In this document: in pieces, positions 7,837-16,815 of the stretch
Position numbering within the stretch: position 1 is the first letter of the stretch
Layout: each line of letters starts with the position of its first letter
Source: Gluconobacter kanchanaburiensis NBRC 103587
Lineage (GTDB): Bacteria > Pseudomonadota > Alphaproteobacteria > Acetobacterales > Acetobacteraceae
Assembly: GCF_007988905.1 (NCBI RefSeq)
Contig: NZ_BJVA01000006.1
Coordinates: 1-64,000, forward strand
Length of the DNA stretch: 64,000 bases
Direction of reading: 5' to 3'
The notes under the pieces: generated by a model
What the model was told of the DNA's origin: nothing
Databases searched by the model: none
The model's input: the letters and a program-made list of their open reading frames with translations, nothing else
Made by a program: the position numbers and the translations under genes

Positions 7837-7959
7837 TTGAGCACCGAAAAAGACCTCTCGGCCGCCGCTGACAAGATGCGCCGCGCGTTGAATATCGGGG
7901 AATACAAGCAGATTACGATTGTCCTGCATAAGCACAAGAAGATAGTTCAATACCAATGA
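7837..7959 (+). CDS. 40-residue leader ORF coupled to hsdM, unknown function
   Basis: TTG start with GGAG at 7827–7830 and a 6-base gap, an ideal spacing. The product begins MSTEKDLSAAADKMRRALNI and ends HKHKKIVQYQ; it is small and basic. Its TGA (7957–7959) overlaps the hsdM ATG in an ATGA, the same coupling seen at three later junctions of the operon, while hsdM has no ribosome site of its own. This suggests real translation. I recognise no family; it could be a regulator, an inhibitor or simply a coupling leader. Confidence 0.55.
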   Translation: MSTEKDLSAAADKMRRALNIGEYKQITIVLHKHKKIVQYQ

Positions 7960-10085
7960 GCATTAACTTTCAGCAACTCGCCTATTTTATCTGGTCGGTG
8001 GCCGATCTGCTGCGCGGCCCTTACCGTCCGCCGCAATATGAGCGCGTCATGCTCCCGCTCACCGTGCTGCGCCGCTTCGATGCCGTGCTGGCACCGAGTA
8101 AGGAGGCCGTTCTCAAGCGGTACGAGCAGCTCACGGCGAAGAACATCTCAAACATCGACGCCATCCTCAATAACTTGGCTAAGGATGAGGACGGCACCCC
8201 GCTGGGTTTTCATAACCACAGCCAACTTGACTTCCAGAAGCTCAAGGGCGACCCCGATAACATCGGTCGTCATTTGGCCGACTACATCGCCAGCTTTTCA
8301 GAGAACGTCCGCAAGATATTCGAGCGGTTCGAGTTCGACAAGGAGATCGAGAAGCTCGAAGAGTCCAACCGTCTCTACCAGGTGGTTTCCCAGTTCACCG
8401 AGATCGACCTGCACCCCAACAGGGTGGACAACATTACCATGGGTCTGGTGTTCGAAGACCTGATTCGGCGCTTTAACGAAGCCGCGAACGAAACCGCCGG
8501 CGACCACTTTACCCCGCGTGAAGTTATCCAACTCATGGTCAATTTGTTGCTGGAGCCCGACACCAGCGTGCTCACTCAGGCCGGTATTATCGTCACTATC
8601 TGCGACCCCGCATGCGGCACCGGAGGCATGCTGACCGAAGCGCAAAATTGGATCCGAGCCCACAATGATCAAGCCACGGTCAAAGTCTTTGGGCAGGACT
8701 ACAACCCGCGTTCCTATGCTGTGGCAGCTTCCGACTTGTTGATCAAGGGGCACAAGGATGGTCAGGTGGTGCTGGGCAACACTCTCACCGATGACCCGTT
8801 TCCGGACCACACGTTCGACTATCTGCTGGCCAATCCGCCTTTCGGTCTGAATTGGAATACTGAGAAACAAACCATTGATCGCTGGCCCAACTTTCGTGGC
8901 TACGGCGGCAAGCTACCGCGTATCAGCGACGGTGCCCTATTGTTCCTGCTCTACATGATGAGCAAGTTCCAGGACTACAAGCCAGGCCGCCGCGACATGC
9001 CCGGCTCACGCGCCGCCATTGTGTTCAATGGCTCGCCGCTGTTTACTGGCGGTGCTGGCAGTGGCGAAAGCGAGATTCGCCGCTGGATCATCGAGCGCGA
9101 CCAGCTTGAAGCCATCGTCGCCCTACCCGAGCAGATGTTCTACAACACCGGCATCGGCACCTTCATTTGGGTGGTAAGCAACCGCAAGGCGGCAAACCGC
9201 CGGGGCAAGATCCAGCTCATTGACGCCCGCGAACGCTACACATCGATGAGGCGTAGTCTGGGTAACAAGCGCCGCTACCTTGACCCAGTTGCGCTCGGTG
9301 CCATCACCCGCGAACATGGTGCACTGGAAAACAGCCAGACCAGCCGCGTGTTTGACAACAAGGATTTCGGCTATCGCCGTATTACCGTACTGCGCCCGCT
9401 GCGCCTGCGTTTCCAGATTACCGACGAAGCCCGCGAACGTTTCCTCGACACCTGCCCCGAGCTGTACGATGCCCTGCAGGCGGTGCAGGACGAAGTTGGC
9501 ACCGAACCGCTGTTGGACTGGAGCCAAGCCTGGACCACTGTGCAACAAGTGTTCAAGACCCTGTCCGACGATATGGAAGGTTGGGCCAAGGGTGCCAAGG
9601 GCACGGCGCAGAAGAAAATCTTCCGCGACTGCTTTACCACCGTGGATCCCGATGCCTCACCGGTGATTGCCAAACATCACAAGTCAGACCCTTTGGGGGA
9701 TGCTAGCTACTTCCCTATCCAGACTCTGCCCACCGACCTCACCACACAGTGCCTGCATGTCCTGCTCGGCCTACATCGCGATGGCAAGAAGGGCTTCGTT
9801 GAGTACGAGTCCGACCCGGCGCTTAAGGATGCCGAAAACGTTCCGTTGAAAGAAGACATCGTCAGCTACTTCCTGCGTGAAGTGCAACCCTACGTGCCCG
9901 ATGCTTGGATTGACCGCGAGACGCTGGATGAGCAGGACGGCGGCATCGGCAAGGTGGGCTATGAAATCAACTTCAACCGCATTTTTTTTCAGTATCAGCC
10001 GCCACGCCCGCTGCATAAGATTGATGCGGAGCTTGCTGAAGTGGAAAAGCGGATTTTGGGTTTGCTGTCCGAGGTGACGGAGTGA
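7956..10085 (+). CDS. hsdM: type I restriction-modification system, DNA methyltransferase subunit
   Basis: Modification subunit: an N6-adenine methyltransferase that acts with HsdS to protect host DNA. It has 709 residues, longer than EcoKI HsdM (529). The N-terminal HsdM helical domain (about 1–150) is followed by the methyltransferase domain with SAM motif I DPACGTGGM (from Asp217) and catalytic motif IV NPPF (from Asn293). The C-terminal 200 residues (after about 500) are an extension found in the larger HsdM group. It is first of the hsd operon and overlaps hsdS by GTGA. Base composition and codon use look different from the neighbouring chromosome, consistent with transfer. Confidence 0.95.
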   Translation: MSINFQQLAYFIWSVADLLRGPYRPPQYERVMLPLTVLRRFDAVLAPSKEAVLKRYEQLTAKNISNIDAILNNLAKDEDGTPLGFHNHSQLDFQKLKGDPDNIGRHLADYIASFSENVRKIFERFEFDKEIEKLEESNRLYQVVSQFTEIDLHPNRVDNITMGLVFEDLIRRFNEAANETAGDHFTPREVIQLMVNLLLEPDTSVLTQAGIIVTICDPACGTGGMLTEAQNWIRAHNDQATVKVFGQDYNPRSYAVAASDLLIKGHKDGQVVLGNTLTDDPFPDHTFDYLLANPPFGLNWNTEKQTIDRWPNFRGYGGKLPRISDGALLFLLYMMSKFQDYKPGRRDMPGSRAAIVFNGSPLFTGGAGSGESEIRRWIIERDQLEAIVALPEQMFYNTGIGTFIWVVSNRKAANRRGKIQLIDARERYTSMRRSLGNKRRYLDPVALGAITREHGALENSQTSRVFDNKDFGYRRITVLRPLRLRFQITDEARERFLDTCPELYDALQAVQDEVGTEPLLDWSQAWTTVQQVFKTLSDDMEGWAKGAKGTAQKKIFRDCFTTVDPDASPVIAKHHKSDPLGDASYFPIQTLPTDLTTQCLHVLLGLHRDGKKGFVEYESDPALKDAENVPLKEDIVSYFLREVQPYVPDAWIDRETLDEQDGGIGKVGYEINFNRIFFQYQPPRPLHKIDAELAEVEKRILGLLSEVTE

Positions 10086-11362
10086 GCACCTCAACTGTAC
10101 GAATCGACCCGAACGTCTGGCGCTTGGCACGCTTAAAATTCGTTGCACCATTGCGAAACGAACGCGTGTCTGCCGGCTCCGACCATCCTAGCTACCTTGG
10201 CCTTGAGAACATCGAACCGTGGACGGGCAAGATCATCGAGATCGCATCGAAACTGGATGGCGAGACCGCCGACGAAAGCGCGGGGCTTGCCAATATATTC
10301 AGGGAAGGCGATGTACTGTTTAGCAAACTCCGCCCTTATTTGGCCAAAGCATGTTACGCACTGCATGATGGTGTCTGCTCGACCGAGTTGCTCGTCATGC
10401 GACCTTCGGAGCTTCTCGAACCGCGCTTCCTGCTTTACTCCATCTTGACTCCAGATTTCGTTGATACAGTTGCTGCATCAACATTCGGTGCCAAAATGCC
10501 CCGTGCCAACTGGGATTTCATCGGATCGCTGGAAATCAATGTTCCACCAGTCGAAGAACAGCGCCTCATCGCCAATTACCTCGACCGCGAAACCACCTGT
10601 ATCGACGGACTGATTACCGAAAAGGAACGCATGCTGGCGCTGTTGGCAGAAAAGCGTGCCGCCCTCATAAGCCGCATCGTCACCCGCGGCCTCGACCCCA
10701 ACGTCCCACTTAAGCCCTCCGGCCAGGAATGGCTGGGTGAAATTCCGGCGCATTGGAACATTTGCCAACTGAAGCGCACCTGGATCTCATCCGATTATGG
10801 GCTTTCTGAAAGCATCAGGGACGAAGGAGAAATCGCAGTCCTTCGTATGAGTTGCATTGTAGACGGGCGGATTGATGTTTCGAAGTCTGGCATGATCACA
10901 GAAGTCGACGACCACTTGCTGCTCCGGCGAAACGATCTGCTCTTTAACCGAACAAACAGTCTTGATCAGATTGCAAAGGTTGGGCTGGTGGATTTCGATC
11001 CCGACAAGCCCTTGACCTTCGCTTCCTATCTAGTTCGTATTCGTACGAATCATCGTGCGATGCCGCAGTACTTGGTTGCGCTATTGAATTCGTCACTATT
11101 TCTGGAGTTTGCCCGAAAGAATGCGATCCCGGCGATCGGTCAGGCCAATTTGAGCCCGACGCGATACGGAGAAATTCACATCCCTCTTCCGCCAAAGGTT
11201 GAGCAGGAAGAGATCGTTGTGTTCCTCGAACGAGAAGCCAACACATCAAATCCAATCCGCGAACACATAAAAAGCTCCATTGATCTATTAAAGGAGCGCC
11301 GCGCCGCGCTGATTACCGCCGCTGTTACAGGCCAGATTCCGCTAGAAGAGATGATTTCATGA
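10082..11362 (+). CDS. hsdS: type I restriction-modification system, specificity subunit
   Basis: A 426-residue DNA-recognition subunit with two target-recognition domains and two conserved helical repeats. TRD1 spans about residues 10–155. The central repeat is PPVEEQRLIANYLDRE and EKRAALISRIVTRGLD. TRD2 spans about 215–365. The C-terminal repeat is PPKVEQEEIVVFLERE and ERRAALITAAVTGQ. Both half-sites look intact, so a bipartite target is expected; the sequence recognised cannot be told. The GTG start overlaps the hsdM stop and the stop overlaps the next ATG. Confidence 0.94.
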   Translation: MSTSTVRIDPNVWRLARLKFVAPLRNERVSAGSDHPSYLGLENIEPWTGKIIEIASKLDGETADESAGLANIFREGDVLFSKLRPYLAKACYALHDGVCSTELLVMRPSELLEPRFLLYSILTPDFVDTVAASTFGAKMPRANWDFIGSLEINVPPVEEQRLIANYLDRETTCIDGLITEKERMLALLAEKRAALISRIVTRGLDPNVPLKPSGQEWLGEIPAHWNICQLKRTWISSDYGLSESIRDEGEIAVLRMSCIVDGRIDVSKSGMITEVDDHLLLRRNDLLFNRTNSLDQIAKVGLVDFDPDKPLTFASYLVRIRTNHRAMPQYLVALLNSSLFLEFARKNAIPAIGQANLSPTRYGEIHIPLPPKVEQEEIVVFLEREANTSNPIREHIKSSIDLLKERRAALITAAVTGQIPLEEMIS

Positions 11363-12774
11363 AATTGAAAAGTTTAGGATTGACGAATTTTCGTGGCTTT
11401 GACCGACTGGACATCGGCTTTGATGCGCAAATGACTGTGATTGCTGGCGTCAACGGCGTTGGTAAGTCAACAATTTTGCAAGCCATCACAGCTGCTTATT
11501 CCCATTCCTTGCCTGAGTTTACGGTTTCACGCGAAAAGCCACTGTCCCTACTCGATTCTGACGTCCAGCAAGGCAGATCTTCCTGCATCGTCGAAATGGA
11601 AAGCAATGTCTTGGGAGACGTTTCGCTGATCACTTTTCTTTCCAAGGAAAGTCTGGATCGAGACGAAAAGTTGGGGCTTGAGCACAAGCAATCCATGATG
11701 AAGAAGGGGTTGGTTATCCTTGAAAAAGGATCGCCAGACTACAGGAACCTAAAAAACGAAATTGCGTGGATAGACAAACGTCTGCAAGGCAACTTCGAGA
11801 AACGCTTGCGTTGGCTGTTTACTGATAATCATGAATCCGAAGCGCGCTTGAAGTGCCAGTTAAAAAGCAGTCCGACTCAGCCGCTGGTCGTTTACTACTC
11901 AACGCACCGTCTCCTTTCAAGGCTTCCGCCAAAGCTTCAAAAGGCACTTCCGTTCAAGCAAGCTGCGGCATTTTCAAAATCCCTTACGCAGCTGGAAATT
12001 TCCCTCAATGAGTTCGCCAAGTGGCATCGCGCCATGGGTTCATCTCGTGTAATTCAAGAAGACTCAGAACACGGCTCAAGCATTCTGCCGCTGCTTCAGA
12101 AAGCGATTTCTGGTCTGATTCCACAAATCAAAGAATTTTGGTTTCACGAGGAATACCCGCCGCGCTACGCCGTCACCAAAGATGCGACGATTGATGAGCA
12201 GATTAACGGCAACAAAAGCGACAAGCAGTTATTTTTGGAGCAGTTATCCGATGGTGAACGTGGACTGATTGCTTTAGTGTTCGACCTTACTCGTCGTCTT
12301 GCTATCGCTAATCCTAATCTGACAAATCCAATAGCAGATGGTGAGGCGTTGGTCTTGATTGATGAGGTCGAGCTGCACCTGCATCCCAAGTGGCAACGAG
12401 ATATTTTGCAGCGGCTGCAAGATACCTTCACTGCCTGCCAGTTCGTGGTGACAACCCATTCGCCTCTGGTGCTGGGAGAGGTCCCGGCACGCTGCGTGCG
12501 CTTCCTGGAATTTGTGGATGGCAAGGTGAGCATGACCGTGCCCACTGAGGCTTATGGCATGGATGTCAATCGCATCTTGCAAGAGTTCATGGGTGCGCGG
12601 GTGCGTAACCGTCAGGTGGATAGTGAGCTGAAAGCGCTCTTTGATCTGATTGACCAAGAGCGCTTCGATGACGCCCGTGCTGCGATTGTCACCCTCGAAC
12701 GCAAACTTGGTGATGAGGAACCCGAGTTGACGCGGGCTAGCTCGCTAATCCGCTTTTTAGATGGCGCCGAATAG
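11359..12774 (+). CDS. ptuA: ABC-type AAA ATPase, Septu PtuA-like
   Basis: A 471-residue ATPase of the OLD/RecF-like (COG3950) group: FRGFDRLDIGFDAQMTVIAG start, Walker A GVNGVGKST (30–38), ABC signature LSDGERG (near 296), Walker B ALVLIDEVE (near 330) and H-loop TTHSPLVL. The C-terminal region (about 395–471, MDVNRILQEFMG… to the end) is typical of ATPases paired with TIGR02646 HNH nucleases, as in Septu and in some retron effector pairs. The HNH gene follows at once (TAG–ATG). In Septu, PtuA senses or controls and PtuB cuts; that role here is inferred. The gene appears richer in A and T than hsdM and hsdR. Confidence 0.85.
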   Translation: MKLKSLGLTNFRGFDRLDIGFDAQMTVIAGVNGVGKSTILQAITAAYSHSLPEFTVSREKPLSLLDSDVQQGRSSCIVEMESNVLGDVSLITFLSKESLDRDEKLGLEHKQSMMKKGLVILEKGSPDYRNLKNEIAWIDKRLQGNFEKRLRWLFTDNHESEARLKCQLKSSPTQPLVVYYSTHRLLSRLPPKLQKALPFKQAAAFSKSLTQLEISLNEFAKWHRAMGSSRVIQEDSEHGSSILPLLQKAISGLIPQIKEFWFHEEYPPRYAVTKDATIDEQINGNKSDKQLFLEQLSDGERGLIALVFDLTRRLAIANPNLTNPIADGEALVLIDEVELHLHPKWQRDILQRLQDTFTACQFVVTTHSPLVLGEVPARCVRFLEFVDGKVSMTVPTEAYGMDVNRILQEFMGARVRNRQVDSELKALFDLIDQERFDDARAAIVTLERKLGDEEPELTRASSLIRFLDGAE

Positions 12775-13404
12775 ATGCGCACCATTAAAAAGGGGCAGGA
12801 GCCCGCCACTTTGACGCAGCACCGCAAGCAGTCGCATGCCGACTACGACAACTATGCTGACAAAAGTGCCTTGAGACAAGAATTGGTGGCGGAGCAGCAC
12901 GGTCTGTGCTGCTACTGTCAGTCGCGTATCCGTGCCACACCGGAGGGCATGAAGATCGAACACTGGCAATGCCAGGCCGACCACCCAGGGCGACAGCTCG
13001 ACTACAGTAATCTGCTCGGCGTATGCTTGGGCGGCCAGGGGCGGTCTGAACGCGAGCAGCATTGCGATACACGGAAGGGCAACAAAGCCCTGTGTTTCAG
13101 CGTGTGCGATTCCACCCACCCCATTGAGCCGCATGTCCGATTTTTAGGTGACGGTACCATTAAGGCAGTTGATAGGGACATCAATGAGGCTCTCAACGAG
13201 GTTCTTAATCTCAATCTCCCGCTCCTAGTGAGCAACCGCAAGGCGGTCCTTGCAGCGTTTCAGCAACGTCTGCAGGATGGACGCCGTGTTGACCCGGCAC
13301 GCGAGCTGCCGAAATGGGACGGTAGCGAACCCGGCGAATTGCCGGAGTTCGCGCAGGTCATTGTTTATTGGCTACGAAAAAAACAAGCGAGGTCCGCCGT
13401 ATGA
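12775..13404 (+). CDS. ptuB: HNH endonuclease (TIGR02646 type), Septu PtuB-like
   Basis: A 209-residue predicted nuclease. It has C45-x2-C48 (LCCYCQSRI), catalytic E62-H63 (KIEHWQ), DYSNLLGVCLGG (Asn79, Cys84) and HCDTRKGN (96–103), the full TIGR02646 pattern of metal-binding and HNH residues. It directly abuts the ATPase gene without a gap and overlaps hsdR by ATGA. With the ATPase it forms a Septu-like pair inside the hsd operon. Target (DNA or RNA) and trigger are not visible. Confidence 0.85.
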   Translation: MRTIKKGQEPATLTQHRKQSHADYDNYADKSALRQELVAEQHGLCCYCQSRIRATPEGMKIEHWQCQADHPGRQLDYSNLLGVCLGGQGRSEREQHCDTRKGNKALCFSVCDSTHPIEPHVRFLGDGTIKAVDRDINEALNEVLNLNLPLLVSNRKAVLAAFQQRLQDGRRVDPARELPKWDGSEPGELPEFAQVIVYWLRKKQARSAV

Positions 13405-16400
13405 AGCGCACCAGCGAAGCCGCATTCGAAACCGCCATCGAAGCCGTCTTGCTGAATGACGGATACGTACGGATGGATGCCAAAAGCTTCGATCGAGCGC
13501 GCGCGATCTTCCCTGACGAGGCCTTGGCCTTCATCCGTGCCACTCAACGCAACTTGTGGGATAAGCTGGAAGCATTGCACGGCGAGCAGACGGGCGCCCG
13601 GGTGCTGGAAACACTTTGCAAATGGCTGGACACACACGGTGTACTGGCCACGTTGCGGCACGGGTTTAAATGCTTTGGCAAGACTTTGCGGATCGCGTTC
13701 TTTCGCCCAGCACATGGCTTGAACCCGAAGTTGGAGGCGCGTTACAAAGCCAATCGGCTGGGACTAACCCGCCAACTACATTTCAGTCCTAAGTCGGAAA
13801 AATCACTGGATGTGGTGCTGTCGGTCAATGGCATCCCAGTGGTCACGCTGGAACTCAAGAATCCTTTGAGCGGCCAGTCGGCTGCCAATGCCATTCACCA
13901 GTACCGCCACGACCGCGAGCCGCGCGAGCCCATCTTCGTGTTCACCAAGCGCACGCTGGTGCATTTTGCGGTGGATACCGAAGAAGCGCACATGGCCACG
14001 CGCCTGGCGGGCACATCCACCACTTTCCTGCCTTTCAATCGCGGCCTGGACGGCGGTGCCGGCAATCCGCCCTACCGCGAGGGCCGCAACTACAAGACGG
14101 CGTATTTGTGGGAAGAAGTGCTGCGACGCGACAGCCTGCTCGACCTACTTGCCCGCTTTCTGCACCTGAATGTGGAAGAGAAGACCACAGACGACGGTAA
14201 AAAAGTGCGCAAGGAAAGTCTGATCTTTCCGCGTTACCACCAGTTGCAGGCGGTACGCCAGATGGTGGCAGTTGCCGCAAGCGAAGGCGCGGGACACAAC
14301 TATCTGGTCGAGCATTCAGCCGGTAGCGGCAAGAGCAACACCATTGCCTGGTTGGCGCACCGCCTTTCCAGCCTGCACAACGAAGGCGACGAACGGCTGT
14401 TTGACAGCGTGGTGGTCATCACCGACCGCGTGGTGCTGGACCGTCAGTTGCAAAACACGATCTACCAGTTTGATCACCGTCAGGGCGTGGTGCAGAAGAT
14501 CGACGAGGACTCACGCCAGCTCGCAGAGGCACTCGAAGCGGGTGTGCCCATCATCATCACCACGCTGCAGAAGTTCCCGTTCGTGACAGGGCAGCTGGCC
14601 AAGCTCAATGAGGAACGCGGGGAGGGCAGCCAAAGCCATCTGCCCACGCGCAGGTATGCAGTGATCATTGACGAAGCACACAGCTCGCAATCAGGCGAAA
14701 CGGCCACCGAGCTCAAGGGCGTGTTGGGCGGTGTCGAGCTGCGAAAGAAGGCGCAGGCGATGGCTGAGGAGGAAGGCGAAGTGGAACTGGAGCGGCTGTT
14801 CCGTTCCATGGCCAAGCGCGGCCACCAGCCGAACATAAGCTTCTTTGCCTTCACCGCCACGCCCAAACATAAGACGCTGGCGATCTTCGGTCGCAGCGGT
14901 GAATCCTTTCACCGCTACACCATGCGCCAGGCCATTGAGGAAGGTTTCATTGAGGACGTGCTGAAGAGCTACGTCACCTACAAGACCTATTACAAGCTGA
15001 TCAAGAAAGCCGAAGACGACCCCAACGTCGAGCGCAAGAAGGCGGCCAAAGCGCTGGCCCGCTTCATGCGCCTGCACCCGCACAACATCGGCCAGAAGAC
15101 CGAGGTAATGGTCGAGCATTTCCAGCAGTTCACCCGGCACAAGATTGGCGGACATGCCAAAGCGATGGTGGTGACCGGATCGCGTTTGGAGGCGGTGCGC
15201 TACAAGCAGGAGTTCGACCGCTACATCCAAGAAAAGGGATACCCGATCAAAAGCCTTGTGGCGTTCTCGGGTAAGGTGGAAGACGACAAGGTTCCAGATA
15301 AGTCGTACACCGAGGTGGAGATGAATGACGGCCTGAAGGAAAAGGAGTTGCCTGACACCTTCGCCAAACCAGATTTCCGCGTGCTACTGGTGGCCGAGAA
15401 ATACCAGACTGGTTTCGATCAGCCGCTGTTGCACACGATGTACGTGGACAAGCGGCTGGCGGGCATTCAAGCCGTGCAGACATTGTCGCGCTTGAACCGG
15501 ACACATCCACTCAAAGACGATACCTTCGTGCTTGATTTCGTTAACGAGCCAGACGAAATCCAAGAGGCCTTCCGGCAGTATTACGATGGCTCGGTAATGG
15601 GTGAACAGGTCGATCCAGACAAGCTCTATGAGGTGAAGGCCGAGCTGGATGCCTCGGGCATTTACCTGCAAACCGAGATTGCCGAGTTTGCTCGTGTGTT
15701 CTTTGCGCCTAAGCGCCGCCAGAGCCCCGGTGACCATAAGCTGATGAATGCTATTCTTGATCAGGCGGTCGCGCGCTTTGTGCAGTTGCAGAACAGTGAA
15801 GAGGATGAAGCTGAGTTGTGGCGCGGCAAGCTGCAGGCCTTTCGCAATCTGTACGGTTTCCTGAGCCAAGTGATTCCCTATCAGGACAGCGATCTAGAAA
15901 AACTCTTCACCTACCTGCGCCATCTCGCGCTGAAGCTGCCAAAGCGCAAGAGCGGGCCGAGCTATCAGTTCGACGAAGGAGTGGAGCTCGATTACTACCG
16001 CTTGCAGAAAATCAGTGAAGGCTCGATCAGCCTCAATGAAGGCTATGCCAAACCGCTTGACGGCCCGCGAGAGGTGGGCTCAGGCATGGTGCGTGAGGAA
16101 CCCGTTTCGCTGTCACGCCTGATCGACATCATCAATCAGCGCTTCGGCGGAGAATTGAATGATGCAGATCAATTGTTTTTTGATCAGATCACCGAAGCCG
16201 CAAGCCAGAACGAGTCCCTGCAAAAGGCAGCAGAGGTCAACTCCCTAGACAAGTTCCAGCTCGTATTTCGGCAAATCCTTGAGGCACTATTTATTGAGCG
16301 CATGGAGCTGAATGAAGAACTGTTTACTGATTACATGGGCAAGTCAGAAATGCGGGAGCTGGTGTCCAAGTGGCTGGGCACCCAAGTTTACGCTCGTCTT

Positions 16401-16424
16401 TCGAATAAGGCCCCGGGGAACTAA
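13401..16424 (+). CDS. hsdR: type I restriction-modification system, restriction subunit
   Basis: Translocating endonuclease of about 1007 residues. The N-terminal PD-(D/E)xK nuclease is seen in LDVVLSVNGIPVVTLELKNP. The SF2 motor has Walker A HSAGSGKSNT (near residue 305), DEAH motif VIIDEAHSSQ, FTATP motif III, and a second RecA domain with KYQTGFDQP and LSRLNRTHP. A C-terminal helical domain binds the methylase core. ATG 13401 overlaps the ptuB stop; TTG 13368 in frame is less likely. It is the last gene of the operon, separated from hsdS by the ptuAB pair, and appears complete, so the RM system should be active. Confidence 0.94.
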   Translation: MKRTSEAAFETAIEAVLLNDGYVRMDAKSFDRARAIFPDEALAFIRATQRNLWDKLEALHGEQTGARVLETLCKWLDTHGVLATLRHGFKCFGKTLRIAFFRPAHGLNPKLEARYKANRLGLTRQLHFSPKSEKSLDVVLSVNGIPVVTLELKNPLSGQSAANAIHQYRHDREPREPIFVFTKRTLVHFAVDTEEAHMATRLAGTSTTFLPFNRGLDGGAGNPPYREGRNYKTAYLWEEVLRRDSLLDLLARFLHLNVEEKTTDDGKKVRKESLIFPRYHQLQAVRQMVAVAASEGAGHNYLVEHSAGSGKSNTIAWLAHRLSSLHNEGDERLFDSVVVITDRVVLDRQLQNTIYQFDHRQGVVQKIDEDSRQLAEALEAGVPIIITTLQKFPFVTGQLAKLNEERGEGSQSHLPTRRYAVIIDEAHSSQSGETATELKGVLGGVELRKKAQAMAEEEGEVELERLFRSMAKRGHQPNISFFAFTATPKHKTLAIFGRSGESFHRYTMRQAIEEGFIEDVLKSYVTYKTYYKLIKKAEDDPNVERKKAAKALARFMRLHPHNIGQKTEVMVEHFQQFTRHKIGGHAKAMVVTGSRLEAVRYKQEFDRYIQEKGYPIKSLVAFSGKVEDDKVPDKSYTEVEMNDGLKEKELPDTFAKPDFRVLLVAEKYQTGFDQPLLHTMYVDKRLAGIQAVQTLSRLNRTHPLKDDTFVLDFVNEPDEIQEAFRQYYDGSVMGEQVDPDKLYEVKAELDASGIYLQTEIAEFARVFFAPKRRQSPGDHKLMNAILDQAVARFVQLQNSEEDEAELWRGKLQAFRNLYGFLSQVIPYQDSDLEKLFTYLRHLALKLPKRKSGPSYQFDEGVELDYYRLQKISEGSISLNEGYAKPLDGPREVGSGMVREEPVSLSRLIDIINQRFGGELNDADQLFFDQITEAASQNESLQKAAEVNSLDKFQLVFRQILEALFIERMELNEELFTDYMGKSEMRELVSKWLGTQVYARLSNKAPGN

Positions 16425-16631
16425 ATGTGCCGTTGAGTGCGCATGTTCTTGGTGGCTGCGGATCTAGAACCGAGACGGATAAGGACTGACTCGCGAGTGA
16501 TTTTCAACGTCACACGGCTATTGGCGTAAAAATCTCACAATCTTTCCTGTGTCAATGGCATTTTACATGGTATCAGATTTGCAAATCTACGTAAGCGTCT
16601 CATAGAAAATGAAAAATTTTCATTATCAATA
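16425..16631. other. island right-end non-coding region with palindromes
   Basis: There is no gene here. It holds CATGGTAT (16566–16573), shared with the left end, the perfect 14-bp palindrome AGATTTGCAAATCT (16575–16588), and AATGAAAAATTTTCATT (16608–16624, 8-bp arms), just before attR. It is likely a recombination arm region, by inference from position. Confidence 0.5.
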
Positions 16632-16649
16632 ATCGAGTGGGAATGATCC
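16632..16649 (+). repeat. attR: right attachment repeat
   Basis: ATCGAGTGGGAATGATCC, 17 of 18 identical to attL in guaA. It lies outside any gene, 207 bp past hsdR. The DNA to its right should be the original downstream flank of guaA. Confidence 0.87.
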
Positions 16650-16693
16650 AGCGTTCGGTCGCAGTTGACGCCATTTGGATCTGATATGCTGAG

Positions 16694-16719
16694 AACCCCG
16701 CAGTGATGCGGGGTTTTTT
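16694..16719 (+). terminator. Rho-independent terminator, probably the original guaA terminator
   Basis: Stem AACCCCGC/GCGGGGTT with loop AGTGAT, then a T-run. It lies 45 bp past attR, close to the distance at which the island terminator follows attL, which suggests it served guaA before integration. Confidence 0.85.
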
Positions 16720-16815
16720 CTGTGGAGTTTGTTTTGCGCCGGAGAGGCACGAGCAGGCTTGCCGGTCTCTCCGGGGAGTGACAGGGTGAGTCTATCTGAA
16801 AACAGGAGACTCTCG

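Larger units (their letters stand above)
2297..16649. mobile_element. guaA-integrated genomic island (integrated plasmid/IME-like)
   Basis: The island is bounded by the direct repeat ATCGAGTGGGAATAATCC (2297–2314) and ATCGAGTGGGAATGATCC (16632–16649). The repeat starts lie 14,335 bp apart. It carries an integrase next to the left repeat, AlpA, RepA plus iterons, traK–oriT–traJ, a dead resolvase and a type I RM/Septu-like operon. No relaxase, type IV secretion or phage structural genes are present. The last codons of guaA are a known integration target for tyrosine-recombinase islands. The limits are inferred from the repeat and from the gene content; empty-site DNA is not in the window. Confidence 0.88.

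Noticed and set aside
2297-16649. Prophage interpretation of the island
   Set aside because: No capsid, tail, terminase or lysis genes; RepA, iterons and Tra proteins point to a plasmid-like element.
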